A DNA stretch of 64,000 nucleotides from Siphonodentalium dalli (lineage: Eukaryota; Mollusca; Scaphopoda; Gadilida; Siphonodentaliidae): positions 4,016,976-4,080,975 of the forward strand of contig CP136069.1 in assembly GCA_032622095.1 (NCBI GenBank). The letters run 5' to 3'. Below the pieces are notes generated by a model. The model had not been told where the DNA came from. It saw nothing but the letters and a program-made list of their open reading frames with translations, and made no database searches. Of this stretch, positions 1 through 10,267 are shown in pieces; positions within the stretch are counted from its first letter, which is position 1, and each line of letters starts with the position of its first letter. The position numbers and the translations under genes are program-made.

Positions 1-124
1 AACCATCACAATGTGGTCAATGAACCGATTCCAATGATATCCATATTTGTATGGTGTTATTGAGACAGACCTAAGATATTTTAGGCTGTTGAAGCTTTAT
101 TTGGCCGTTTTGTTGGGTAAAGTG
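1..124. mobile_element. TTAA element, right end (cut by window edge)
   Basis: The sequence from the 'accatcacaatgtggtcaa' stretch to 'ttgttgggtaaagtg' matches the right halves of the elements ending at 45885 and 46893, and is followed by TTAA at 125-128. It is therefore the right end of a piggyBac/Kolobok-style TTAA element whose left part lies outside the window. Confidence 0.7.
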
Positions 125-128
125 TTAA

Positions 129-639
129 ACGGACATGGCTCGTTCGAACCTCCAAATTTTGTCTACATAATTTGAACCGACAGATATGATAGGTCGATAA
201 ATACCCGAAATATCGATATGCCGGCTTCATATGCTTTGAAAAACACTTGCCAAAGTCACAGCCAATTTCCAGCCATTTTCAATTTTTCGCCCGAAATCAG
301 ACAAACATTCTTTATTGCTACCATATCAGGAATAGAATAGCACGAAACACCCTTTTCTGTTGCATGTCATGCAAATGGCTGTTTTTTGTTTGGGACGTGG
401 TCATTTTCCAGCCTTTCCATGCAGTTTGGAACTTGTAGTATGTTAAATTTGTGAGTCGATTAGAAAAGAAAAGTCGTGTTTTCAACAACAATGCCAGAGT
501 TGAGCATTAATCAGTCACTGGAAATTTAAATTACGCATTGTGTTGCTTGCATGGTTTTAGTTCATTAACTTAGGTCAAAGAAACACAATCTGTTTCAATA
601 TGCTTTCTGTACGAAGCTTCAATGTTCATAATTCTTGTC
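129..639. other. No gene seen
   Basis: AT-rich single-copy-looking DNA, probably intron of the minus-strand DLGAP5-like gene if that gene continues past the left edge. I found no exon with a phase fitting the exon 11 donor, and no repeat shared with the rest of the window. Confidence 0.4.
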
Positions 640-1554
640 CAGGGTACCCACACATTTTTCAAAATCAAATTCAAGGACTATTTAAGCACTTTTCAAGGAC
701 CACATACATGTACTTGATTTTCAAGGACTTCTAACTTGTTCATATACACTTACCAAAAGTTCACAACAAGCAACAAGCCTCCTCTCATATTGAAATACCT
801 CTCTGATGCACACAATTTTATAACAAATGTTAATGTCTAATGTTGAAGCATGTCTTTGAAGAACAGGAACATGCTTTGTGCTCTTTTCATTGTCCTTCTT
901 AAGGAATAAATCAAGCGAGTTGCCCATATTTGAAAGTTTGTTGTGCTTATCACTTTTCGAATGTGATTTAAATGCACTCTCTCCCATTCCGCCGATGTCA
1001 AATTCCTTCCGACAAACATTGCATAAAGCTTTACTTTTATTTTATTTTACCGACGAATGCCACGCATAAGTCTTTACCCAGCAGGGATTAAAAACACATC
1101 GGCCGGAAGGCATGATTGATAACTTTTCAAACTATTAACTATTCGTAAACAATTTCCTCCTGAATAAACAAAGAACTGACTCTGCAGAAAACAAGCGCGC
1201 ATGCGGTTGACACAAGACGCAAGAGCGATGACGTACTACACATAAATCTATTATAAAGCGTTGACGTCAGGTGATTCCTGGAATTTCCCGCTTGAGTTAA
1301 TAATAGAGGTGAGGATATCTCACTGTGAGAATTTTGTTAGCGTTCTGATTGCGTTGTCCGTTGTCATCGTAAGATGACTTCGGGAAGCATTTGTGCACCT
1401 AATTTCATTAATAAGATCGTAAATGGGCCAAATTCAAGTACTTATCAAGGGTGGTAGTGAGAAATCAAGTACTTTTCAAGGAACAAACTGAATTTAAGCA
1501 CTTTTCAAGGAAGGGGTCGAAATTCAAGGACTTTTCATTTGCGTATGAACCCTG
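640..1554 (-). mobile_element. CAGGGT-ended DNA transposon, 5-bp TSD, with transposase N-terminal relic
   Basis: The ends are CAGGGTACCCACACA and ..GTATGAACCCTG. Both termini carry repeated 'TTCAAGGACTTTTCAAGG' subterminal motifs. The flanks share TTGTC (635-639 and 1555-1559). It is a close copy of 26778-27681. On the minus strand, 721-1065 keeps the remains of a BED-type zinc finger (C-x2-C ... SHSKSDKH) with an in-frame stop just before the first cysteine, so it is not functional. TIR and BED finger point to the hAT group, but the TSD is shorter than the usual 8 bp. Confidence 0.75.
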
Positions 1555-1722
1555 TTGTCTCAGGTGCAAGGAAATCAAAATTTTCTCCCAATGGGCGAAC
1601 ATGGCCATCCGTCGCATTGTGTATTTCCCAATACAAAGCTATAGCCCTCCTCAACTTTTACAGTTATGATTTTTTATACCTTAGTTACTACTGCCCTTAG
1701 TTTGTCTATTTTTGACATTTAA

Positions 1723-2285
1723 AGGGGTACTGTACGCCATTTTCATTAAATTTCTGGTGACAACAACGATCTAATATCGATAATATATAGAAACATAAGT
1801 AATTTGAGTCGAAGATGTATTCTGTAAACGCTCAGGTTAATAGGTTATCTTAAAATTTAATAATTTAAAAGTTAATAATTTGATATAAATTGAATTTATG
1901 ACTGGAGCCATAAAATGGCGTCAATTAAATTACGAATTTCCGTAATCAAACAAAGTAATTGAGGGATACTGGATTGTTAAACCGATCGCACACACGATCG
2001 CTTAAAATATTATGATGATACGGGGAGAACACTCAAGCCACTCACTGACTAGCGACGATACAATAACTTAAATGATTATATGGGACTAGTATGCCTATAA
2101 TATAACTTTTATTTGATTCATTTGGTTGAAAGCTGTACAAAAATTACTCGACAACGACAATTTGTATTTTTGCATTCCGGTAAATTTGTCATCCGTAACA
2201 CAACTTCGTACTCATAAATTGTTACCGTATTCTCCGACTCGGAGACTATAGAAACCAACAACAACATTTGGCGTACAGTACCCCT
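1723..2285. mobile_element. TTAA-flanked TIR element (563 bp)
   Basis: Perfect 17-bp terminal inverted repeats AGGGGTACTGTACGCCA / TGGCGTACAGTACCCCT are flanked by TTAA on both sides (1719-1722 and 2286-2289). The interior has no coding potential. TTAA duplication is characteristic of piggyBac and Kolobok elements, so this is a non-autonomous member. Confidence 0.8.
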
Positions 2286-2289
2286 TTAA

Positions 2290-2990
2290 CTTCATCTAAA
2301 TTAATTTTGTTATGTAGACAAAAAAAATGTTAAGAGTTGTGAATGTCAAATCCCCAACAGTATGGTATTGTGAATAATTAATTATGTTTTATATGTTATG
2401 ATAATTAAAATGAACCACAAACAAAACATAAGAGTGTTTGTACTCAACAATTTGTGAGTCGGTGTCCAACCCATGCAACGAATTTGGGTGAGTTTGTTGA
2501 TGTTTAAAGCATTTTCTACGTTGTGAAATGTTACATAGAATAGACAATCAAGTATCATATTAAATCCAGTATATGTACACTTGAATACAGTTACAAATGA
2601 CTGCTTAATTTGTCAAAGTAATCCATATTCCATCACCAATGACAAGACCGCTTTCGCAGATTGCTGCTTCCAGCGGTCAAGTCGCTCGGTATAGATTTAC
2701 TGGGTGTTTGCAATTGGGGATAATAGAGAATAGTTAATAATTGAATAACATTGTAAACAAGAATATTCACCACAGTGATTGATAACTTGGAGACATTAGC
2801 TCATTATATTAAGATTGTCAATCGAAGCGAGAAAATTATCATTTTAAATAGTGATATACAATTTTCTCTGATAGGAACCGGAAACGGAACAAAAGGTTGA
2901 ACTAAATCGAGACGGTGACATTTGGTTCTCACTATCAACAGTTATATGTTGCTTTTATCCAGTGAAATATATTGTAAGCTCAATCTTATG
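2290..2990. other. No gene seen
   Basis: AT-rich, no recognised repeat. A short minus-strand open stretch at about 2640-2700 (RLDRWKQQS in one frame) was inspected as a possible exon, but its phase does not fit the exon 11 donor. Confidence 0.3.
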
Positions 2991-3163
2991 AAGAAAATAA
3001 TTTATTTTGTCCTTAAAATGTGTGAGAATCAATCAAAAGATCCGATTTGTATATGAACAACCCACAAAAGAACAGAATTTCCAATTAAACAATCCAAACT
3101 TGAGTTATCATCCGGAAACCAAAGAAAAAACAAGAAAAATTTAATTTTCTAAGTCGAAAAAAT

Positions 3164-4214
3164 TAGAGCTGGGACGGTTATGCGGTTAACCGGTTAACCA
3201 CCAACTATGGCCGTGACCGGTCACGGATTTGCCGTGGTCGGTTAACCGTAACATCACTATTATAGTGTATGATCACTGTGATGGTCAGCTATAACTGGCT
3301 ATAAGAGGGTTAATCTGTCTCCGTCAATTAAAATGAATCCGAGATTGACGGAACAACATCAAGCGCGGTGTGTCGCCTCTTTGAAGGCTACATTTAACAG
3401 CCTGGCGACGTCAAAACGAAACATCAAAGGACAGCCGTCTTGTTCCCAAAGTGTATGCTTGGAGTCAGGAATGCCCTGGTTATTATGTAAGCAGCAATGT
3501 GGGTTATCTATAGTCTGACTATAGTTTATATCAATGTTCCGATTTAATCCGATTAGGACTGATTAGGAAAACAATAAGCCCGGCGCTTTATTCGTCATCC
3601 ATTGTCTACATACATGGCGACTAATTGCATGTTTAACAAAAGCCAGTGAGTGTAATTATTTAACAGCACTGACAAGGCAGTTGTATTTCTACTAAAACGG
3701 CATTCTGAACTCCTCGACCTGTGACCTCTGGGGGCAAACGGTGACGGAATCTGACGAGGTTTGCCGAATGCTAAAACGTATACAAAAGCACGTGTTTGAA
3801 TATTTTGGTTTCGAGTGAATAAAGTTGACGCAGTTTGGAAGACATTTTTGTTAATTGACAAGTTCCCCCTTCTGCTCCATTATGATACCCACTGTGTGTT
3901 TACATAACCAAGAGGCCAGTTCTTTGTGTTTGGCCACATGTAGGAACACATAGGTCTACGTTGTCACTGAACACGAAAAATATGTTTTTACAGTACCGGT
4001 ATGTGATTATGTGTGTCATGGGTGACAACTTCTTTGTATAATGGGCAGGAGCCGTTCTCAAACTTACCATGTCAGTGAGTATCACAATCATCGCCGTTCT
4101 GCATACTGGGCTTACCCACCCATAATAGTACCTATAATATGTGGTTAACCGGTTAATCGCGGTTTTTTGCCGTTCATAACCGGTCACGAAAAACCCATAA
4201 CCGTCCCAGCTCTA
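3164..4214. mobile_element. hAT-type non-autonomous transposon (1051 bp), TSD GAAAAAAT
   Basis: Termini TAGAGCTGGGACGGTTATG and CATAACCGTCCCAGCTCTA are inverted, and the 8-bp GAAAAAAT is duplicated at 3156-3163 and 4215-4222. Subterminal regions carry repeated GGTTAACCGG motifs on both sides. The interior has only short open frames and no recognisable transposase. It sits inside an older dispersed repeat (about 2990-3163 plus 4223-4560) whose halves rejoin when the element is removed. Confidence 0.88.
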
Positions 4215-4222
4215 GAAAAAAT

Positions 4223-4560
4223 AACTCTAGGAAAAATCATCGGATCAAATTCGAATTAAACCTCAGTATTTGCAATTGAAGGATCCAAACTTGAGATATC
4301 ATCCGAAAACCGAAAAAGTGAGAAATTTTAAAAGTAAAACAAAAGTTGAAAAAAGGAAAATAACTCCATAAAAGAACAACGGATCAAACACAGAATTACA
4401 GAGAACCTGTGTTCTTGGTTGAGACACCTACATACCAAGTTTCAATCAAATCGGATGATCATTACTGGAGTTATAACTCCGGACGGACGGACACAGATGG
4501 CTAGACGCACGCACGGACGAACAGAATTGCTTACAATTCTAACAATAGTCCTCCGAAAAT
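4223..4560. repeat. Older dispersed repeat, right part
   Basis: This is the 'ataactc..gatcaaat..cggacggacggaca' type of repeat also seen near 18110-18540, 20790-21060, 28960-29480, 33480-33600 and 38190-38370. Its left part (about 2990-3163) is separated from it by the hAT insertion. Confidence 0.5.
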
Positions 4561-4661
4561 TTCTGGGGACAATAATGGTCAACAGCTAGTGTGCTGAACT
4601 AGGTCCGTATGCAGTACAGACAGCATGATAATTTACGTCTGCACTCTAAATTAGGCTTTAC

Positions 4662-4787
4662 CTGATTTTTCTGGTGCAGTTGCATCATTGGATTTGTCTT
4701 CCAATGCATTCTCCAGATTGAGTGTTGGTAGATTCGATTCAAATACGTCATCAACATCATCAAAGCATAACGGCATTATAGGTTTAT
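4662..4787 (-). CDS. DLGAP5: DLGAP5/HURP-like protein, exon 11 (last found)
   Basis: The minus strand has acceptor 'ataatgctttcag' before 4787 and donor CAG|GTAAAG after 4662. The exon is 126 nt, entering in phase 1 and leaving in phase 1. The first two bases (AT) complete GAT with the G left by exon 10. The peptide includes KPIMPLCFDDVDDVFESN, LNLENALEDK and ends APEKS, acidic and probably disordered. No known domain. The acceptor and first 20 or so exon bases are copied in the array just upstream (4788-5722). The donor phase requires further exons to the left, not found in 1-4661. That it belongs to this gene is inferred from strand, phase and order. Confidence 0.6.
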
Positions 4788-4990
4788 CTGAAAGCATTAT
4801 CAATATCATCACTCAAAACATACCGGCATTAAGGTTTATCTGAAAGCATTATCAATATCATCACTCAAAACATACCAGCATTAAGGTTTATCTGAAAACA
4901 TTATCAATATTATCACTCAAAACATACCGGCATTAAGGTTTATCAATATCATCACTCAAAACATACCGGCATTAAGGTTTATCTGAAATT
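4788..4990 (-). repeat. Splice-acceptor minisatellite of exon 11, first block
   Basis: About 52-bp units. Each reads on the minus strand as exon-start sequence ATAAACCTTAATGCCGGT, then intron 'gagtgatgatattgataatg' and CTTTCAG or a decayed form. The array thus repeats the intron-exon border of the adjacent exon 11. Some units have lost the CTTTCAG part (around 4940). Confidence 0.8.
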
Positions 4991-5562
4991 GTAATTCAAT
5001 TGAATATTTGTCACTAAAAACAAGCATTCTGATTGGCCGAGTGCGGCTAAATTTAGTTTTCGATTCACCGACATCGGCCGCTTCAGCGTGCATCAAATCT
5101 GAATGTAGCACGGTAAAATTTCATCGGCACAGAATGGAGTAGCGAAACAAGCACACCCGCGCGTTGTTGTCGATAGATACCGTTCATCGGCCGCTTCAGC
5201 GTGCATCAAATCTGAATGTAACACGGTAAACTTTCATCGGCGCAAAACAGAGTAGCGAAACGAGCCAACCCGCCCCACAGGAAATTGATTACGGAGCACT
5301 GAGTAACGTAATGAACAAACCCAACGATTTGTGCACGGTGACAACGGCAAAATGAAAGTCTCGATTCATGTCATGAAATTGACTAAATGATACTTTTTAT
5401 ACAGTTTTTTTGAAAATTCCTTGCTAGATTGAATTACAAGGGAGATAAATGTACCCTGTTTCGTTGTACATTCTGGGATTCGAGCATGAAAACAGTTTGT
5501 GAACTCGCCGGCATGCCGGCTCGTTCACTAACTGTTTTCATGCTCGAATCCCAGAATGTATA
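4991..5562. mobile_element. Unclassified insertion with foldback end, splitting the array
   Basis: This block interrupts the exon 11 acceptor array. It contains two near copies of a stretch beginning 'catcggccgcttcagcgtgc' (about 5072 and 5187). Near its right end there is a long hairpin in which 'acattctgggattcgagcat' and its complement flank a GC-rich loop CGCCGGCATGCCGGC (about 5469-5561). No coding frame. The borders are approximate and no clear TSD was found. Confidence 0.5.
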
Positions 5563-5722
5563 ACTCAAAACATACCGGCCTTAAGGTTTATCTGAAAGCA
5601 TTATCAATATCATCACTCAAAACATACCGGCATTAAGGTTTATCTGAAAGCATTATCAATATCATCACTCAAAACATACCGGCATTAAGGTTTATCAATA
5701 TCATCACTCAAAACATACCGGT
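5563..5722 (-). repeat. Splice-acceptor minisatellite of exon 11, second block
   Basis: Three further units of the array at 4788-4990, two of them with the intact acceptor-like CTTTCAG on the minus strand. A last decayed unit, 'accagcattatagg', is seen at 7804 beyond the next insertion. Confidence 0.75.
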
Positions 5723-7803
5723 GTGCTACGACATCTCCCCCCTGCGCATCTTCCTCCCCCGATAAACTGGTTTTACCTAGTTTATCTCCCCCCCCCGATC
5801 ATCTTCCCCCCGCCTGAATTTTTCATACCTTAACATCTATTGGCGAGATAGTCTCATTTTATTACATGTCATCGTTAACATCCATGAAAAATTTGATGAC
5901 GATCAGACTAAAGGTACGACCTGTAGCCCATGCTAAAGAATTTAGTCATACAAAGAGTAAAATCCAAGATGGCTGCTGGCGGCCATGTTTTTTGGCCGAA
6001 TGACCCCAAAATGACTCGTTCCCATCTACATGTCATTATTAACATTCATGACAAATTTTATGATATCAGACTAAAGGTACGACCTGCAGCCCATGCTAAA
6101 TAATTTAGTCATACAAAGAGTAAAATCCAAGATGGCTGCTGGCGGCCATGATTTTTGGCCGAATGACCCCAAAATTACTCGTTCCCATCTACATGTCAAT
6201 ATTATCATCCATGACAAATTTCATGATGATCAAACGAACAGTACGACCTGTGGCCCGTGCTAATGGATTAAATTTTTAAATCCAAGATGGCCACTGGCGG
6301 CCATGTTTTTTGTCCAAATGACCCCAAAATGACTCGTTCCCATCTACATTCCAATTTCACCAGCCATGACAAATTTTATTATGATCAGACTAAAGGTACA
6401 ACCTGTAGCCCGTGTTAAAGGATTTAGTCATACAAAGAGTAAAATCCAAGATGGCTGCTGGTGGCCATGTTTTTTGGCCGAATGACCCCAAAATGACTCG
6501 TTCCGATTTACATGTCATTGTTAATATCCATGACAAATTTTATGATGATCAGACTAAAGGTACGACCTGCAGCCCGTGCTAAAGAATTTAGTCATACAAA
6601 GAGTAAAATCCAAGATGGCTGCTGGCGGCCATGTTTTTGGGCCGAATGACCCCAAAATTACTCGTTCCCATCTACATGTCAATATTATCATCCATGACAA
6701 ATTTCATGATGATAAGACGAAAAGTACAACCTGTGGCCCGTGCTAATAGATTAAATTTTGAAATCCAAGATGGCCGCTGGCGGCCATGTTTTTTGGCCGA
6801 ATGACCCCAAAATGAATCGTTCCCATCTACATGTCATTATTAACATTCATGACAAATTTTATGATGATCAGACTAAAGGTACAACCTGTAGCCCGTGTTA
6901 AAGGATTTAGTCATACAAAGAGTAAAATCCAAGATGGCTGCTGGTGGCCATGTTTTTTGGCCGAATGACCCCAAAATGAATCGTTCCCATCTACATGTCA
7001 TTATTAACATTCATGACAAATTTTATGATGATCAGACTAAAGGTACGACCTACAGCCCGTGCTAAAGAATTTAGTCATACAAAGAGTAAAATCCAAGATA
7101 ACTGCTGGCGGCCATGTTTTTTGGCCGAATGACCCCAAAATTACTCGTTCCCATCTACATGTCAATATTATCATCCATGACAAATTTCATGATGATCAGA
7201 CGAACACTCCGGCCTGTAGCCCGTGCTAATGGATTGAATTTTGAAATTCAAGATGGCCACTGGCGGCCATGTTTTTTTGCCGAATGACCCCAAAATGACT
7301 CGTTCCCATTTACATGTCAATGTCAACGCCCATGACAAATTTCATAATGATCCGTCCAAAGTTACGACCTGTAGCCCGTGCCAAAGGATTTAGTCATGCA
7401 AAGAGTAAAATCCAAGATGGCTTACCGCGGCCATGTTTTATGGCCGAACGAACCCAAAATGACTCGTTTCCCATCTATATGTCATTGTTAACATCCATGA
7501 CAAATTTCATAATGATTCGATCAAAGGTAGAACCTGTAGCCCGTGCCAAACAATTTAGTCATGCAAAGAGTAAATTCCAAAATAACTGCTGGCGGCCATG
7601 TTTTTTGGCAGAACGACCCCAAAATGACTCGTTCCCATCTACATGTCAATATTAACATCCATGACAAATTTCATGATGATCAGACGAACGGTAGGACCTG
7701 TAGCCCATGCTAATGGATTGAGGGGGGGGGGGAGTTGATCAGGGCGGGGGGGGGGGGGGGGGGGGGGGGGGGGGAAGTTGATCGGGGGGGGGGAGATAAA
7801 CTG
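5723..7803. mobile_element. Element with about 160-bp core tandem repeat and C-rich/G-rich inverted ends
   Basis: The left end 'agtttatctcccccc' and right end 'ggggggagataaact' are inverted, with G/C homopolymer runs (a very long G run near 7745-7800). Between them lie roughly a dozen tandem units of about 160 bp. Each has 'ccaagatggctgctggcggc', 'gaccccaaaatgactcgttc' and a 'gatgatcagactaaaggta' stretch, and units alternate between two subtypes. Open frames such as 7314-7655 are repeat translations, not genes. The same unit makes up most of 10.4-16.5 kb. Confidence 0.7.
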
Positions 7804-7865
7804 TACCAGCATTATAGGTTTTTTATCAACATAATTAGAGAATATATAACAGTAGAATAAGTCCG

Positions 7866-8585
7866 GATATAGTGTGTCTGACATTTGCAGATTGAGGTCA
7901 CCAGAGGGTGAATTTAATGACGCTATACCACTCAGCGGGCTAGCATTACCATATTCACCCTCTGGGGACCTCATTCTGCTATGTGAAACCTACTAGGGGT
8001 CAGAAAGGTGTTCCCCAGTTGAAGTTGGTGATGTTCACCCCTTAGTTACCTCGATTATGCCTTTTATCTTCTGATAATTAGGGGATATAGAAACAGAACA
8101 GAAAGGAAAATGTAACTAAAACAATGTTAATTTGAGACTATAGATACTTCCCAGAAGAATGATGTCCACAGAGGGTGAATTTAGTGATACTAGCCCACTG
8201 GTATAACAAAACTTAATTCACCCTCTGGGGGCCTCATTTCTGCAAATGACCGGCACCCTATTCTCAGACCTGATCCCATTTAGTTTGAAATAAGGTGCCT
8301 GTCATTTACAGAATGAGGTCCCAGAGGGTGAATTTATGCAATGTGTCGTCTGCCATTTTGGGGATATAGAGAATCTAAACTAAAAAAGAAATAGAATCTA
8401 TATGAAGAAGTTTCTGGAGAAATTTGATAATAAAGAAACTTTTCAGAGAACATGAGGCCAAAGCAGAATGAGATTCCAGAGGGTGAATTTGGTGATGCTA
8501 GCCCACTATGCGGGGTAGCATCACTAAATTCACCCTCTGGGGACCTCATTCTGAAAATGACAGACACACTATTTCAAGGCTTGTT
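7866..8585. mobile_element. Cluster of 'AGAGGGTGAATTTA' foldback elements
   Basis: Several inverted copies of the palindromic module 'aatgaggtccccagagggtg' / 'caccctctggggacctcatt', separated by about 150-200 bp of related filler. The module is the same as the clean 151-bp MITE at 42507-42657. Composite copies also occur at 17284-17711 and 18900-21195. Confidence 0.7.
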
Positions 8586-8926
8586 TAGAATTCAGAGTTA
8601 AAGGTACATTCAATGGTCCCCATATCATCAGATTTTATACAACATTTCTTGAAATGCCGCTTCAGTTGACAAAAAATAATGCTGACCAGCGTCAACAAAA
8701 GTATAAAATTACCCAATAAATTTTATATATCAAGATTTTGTTCAACGAAATTTTGTATCGAGAGTATGTCAGTTGGCCAGGTGGTGAAAAATAATAGATT
8801 TTTAAAATCGATATCTGATAACTGAGATTTGATGGGTGGGTTCCTCGACTCAATTAAAACATTTTTTTTACCCCAAAGCCAAAAAATAGTAATTTAGCAA
8901 GATCAATTCGGATTGTGCATATTTAA
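8586..8926. other. No gene seen
   Basis: AT-rich intronic sequence between the exon 10 donor array and the foldback cluster. No repeat or exon recognised. Confidence 0.4.
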
Positions 8927-9116
8927 GAATTAATTAACCTACCAGGTGTTTTTCTCGTTAAGAATTAATTAACCTACCAGGTGTTTCCTCTTTAAGAATT
9001 ACTTAATCAACCAGGTGTTTTCCTCTTTAAGAATTAATTAACCTACCAGGTGTTTTCCTCTTTAAGAATTAATTAACCTACCAGGTGTTTTCCTCGTTAA
9101 GAGTTAATTAACCTAC
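8927..9116 (-). repeat. Splice-donor minisatellite of exon 10 (35 bp x about 6)
   Basis: Each unit on the minus strand reads AAAGAGGAAAACACCTG|GTAGG followed by 'ttaattaattctt'. It therefore repeats the last 17 exon 10 bases and the donor. Thirty-five is not a multiple of three, and the extension meets a stop in the repeat, so use of downstream copies would truncate the protein. Confidence 0.85.
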
Positions 9117-9184
9117 CAGGTGTTTTCCTCTTTGGTGTCCGTCTCTCCATCTCTATCATAGGACTCTTCTTCAAGATTTTTACC
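9117..9184 (-). CDS. DLGAP5: DLGAP5/HURP-like protein, exon 10
   Basis: Acceptor 'caaatttttttccag' before 9184, donor CACCTG|GTAGGT after 9117. The exon is 68 nt, entering in phase 2 and leaving in phase 1. In that frame it reads VKILKKSPMIEMERRTPKRK then TP. This is a basic, proline-directed-kinase-like segment that suits a mitotic microtubule-binding protein. The phase-2 entry matches the exon 9 donor (TG+G makes W), and the exit matches exon 11. A second open frame (GKNLEEES..) does not join its neighbours. Confidence 0.65.
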
Positions 9185-9239
9185 CTGGAAAAAAATTTGT
9201 TTTGTTACATAATGAATTGGCGACGATGGCTAGTCACGC

Positions 9240-9361
9240 TGCAGCGATCATTAGCAGGGACTGATCTGGTCCATTTTCGGGCCCGTTGTAAGGGTTTGGG
9301 TGCAGCGATCATTAGCAGGGACTGATCTGGTCCATTTTCGGGCCCGTTGTAAGGGTTTGGG
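9240..9361. repeat. Two-copy 61-bp direct repeat
   Basis: Two almost identical 61-bp copies starting 'tgcagcgatcattagcaggg' and ending 'gtaagggtttggg', 55 bp upstream of the exon 10 acceptor. Function unknown. Confidence 0.85.
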
Positions 9362-9454
9362 CGCAAACTAAACAAACAAAGACCATCAATAATGACCTTC
9401 AGTCAGATTAATGTGTTACCGTAGATTGTACCTCTGTAACTAAATTTATTACAT

Positions 9455-10200
9455 AAATGGTCCTCCTATAGGAAAATATTCATATTCAGTCATCACATAA
9501 TGGTCCTCCTATAGGAAAATATTCATATTCAGTCATCACATAATGGTCCTCCTATAGGAAAATATTCATATTCAGTCATCAAATAATGGACCTCCCACAG
9601 GTATGAAAATATTCATCTTCAGTCATCAAATAATGGACCTCCCACAGGTATGAAAATATTCATCTCCAGTCATCACATAATGGACCTCCTGTATGAAAAT
9701 ATTCATCTCCAGTCATCACATAATGGTCCTCCTATAGGAAAATATTCATATTCAGTCATCAAATAATGGACCTCCCACAGGTATGAAAATATTCATCTCC
9801 AGTCATCACATAATGGACCTCCTGTATGAAAATATTCATCTCCAGTCATCACATAATGGTCCTCCTATAGGAAAATATTCATATTCAGTCATCAAATAAT
9901 GGACCTCCCACAGGTATGAAAATATTCATCTCCAGTCATCACATAATGGACCTCCTGTATGAAAATATTCATCTCCAGTCATCACATAATGGTCCTCCTA
10001 TAGGAAAATATTCATATTCAGTCATCAAATAATGGACCTCCCACAGGTATGAAAATATTCATCTCCAGTCATCACATAATGGACCTCCTGTATGAAAATA
10101 TTCATCTCCAGTCATCACATAATGGACCTCCTGTATGAAAATATTCATCTCCAGTCATCACATAATGGACCTCCTGTATGAAAATATTCATCTCCAGTCA
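9455..10200. repeat. Minisatellite, about 38-48 bp units, about 17 copies
   Basis: Units alternate between 'aatggtcctcctataggaaa' and 'aatggacctcccacaggtat' types, each with 'atattcat..tcagtcatca'. On the minus strand every unit carries an acceptor-like TTTTCCTATAG or TTTTCATACAG before GAGG. A further partial copy lies at 16788-16880, separated by the 6-kb repeat block. Confidence 0.85.
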
Positions 10201-10267
10201 GATCAATGTTGTCAGATTGTACCTCTCAAAGGCCAGTATAAATAAATCGTATCCTATCTTATATTTA

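Noticed and set aside
2640..2705. Minus-strand stretch with RLDRWKQQSAK as a possible next exon
   Set aside because: Entering in phase 1 from exon 11 gives an immediate stop, and the acceptor is poor.
9428..9461. 34-nt candidate cassette exon with acceptor CCTATAG and donor AGAG|GTAC
   Set aside because: Its length breaks the phase between exons 9 and 10, and every alternative frame leads to a stop in exon 10 or 11.
9455..10200. CRISPR-like regular repeats (also 41644-42096)
   Set aside because: Units are directly contiguous with no unique spacers, and the context is eukaryotic intron.
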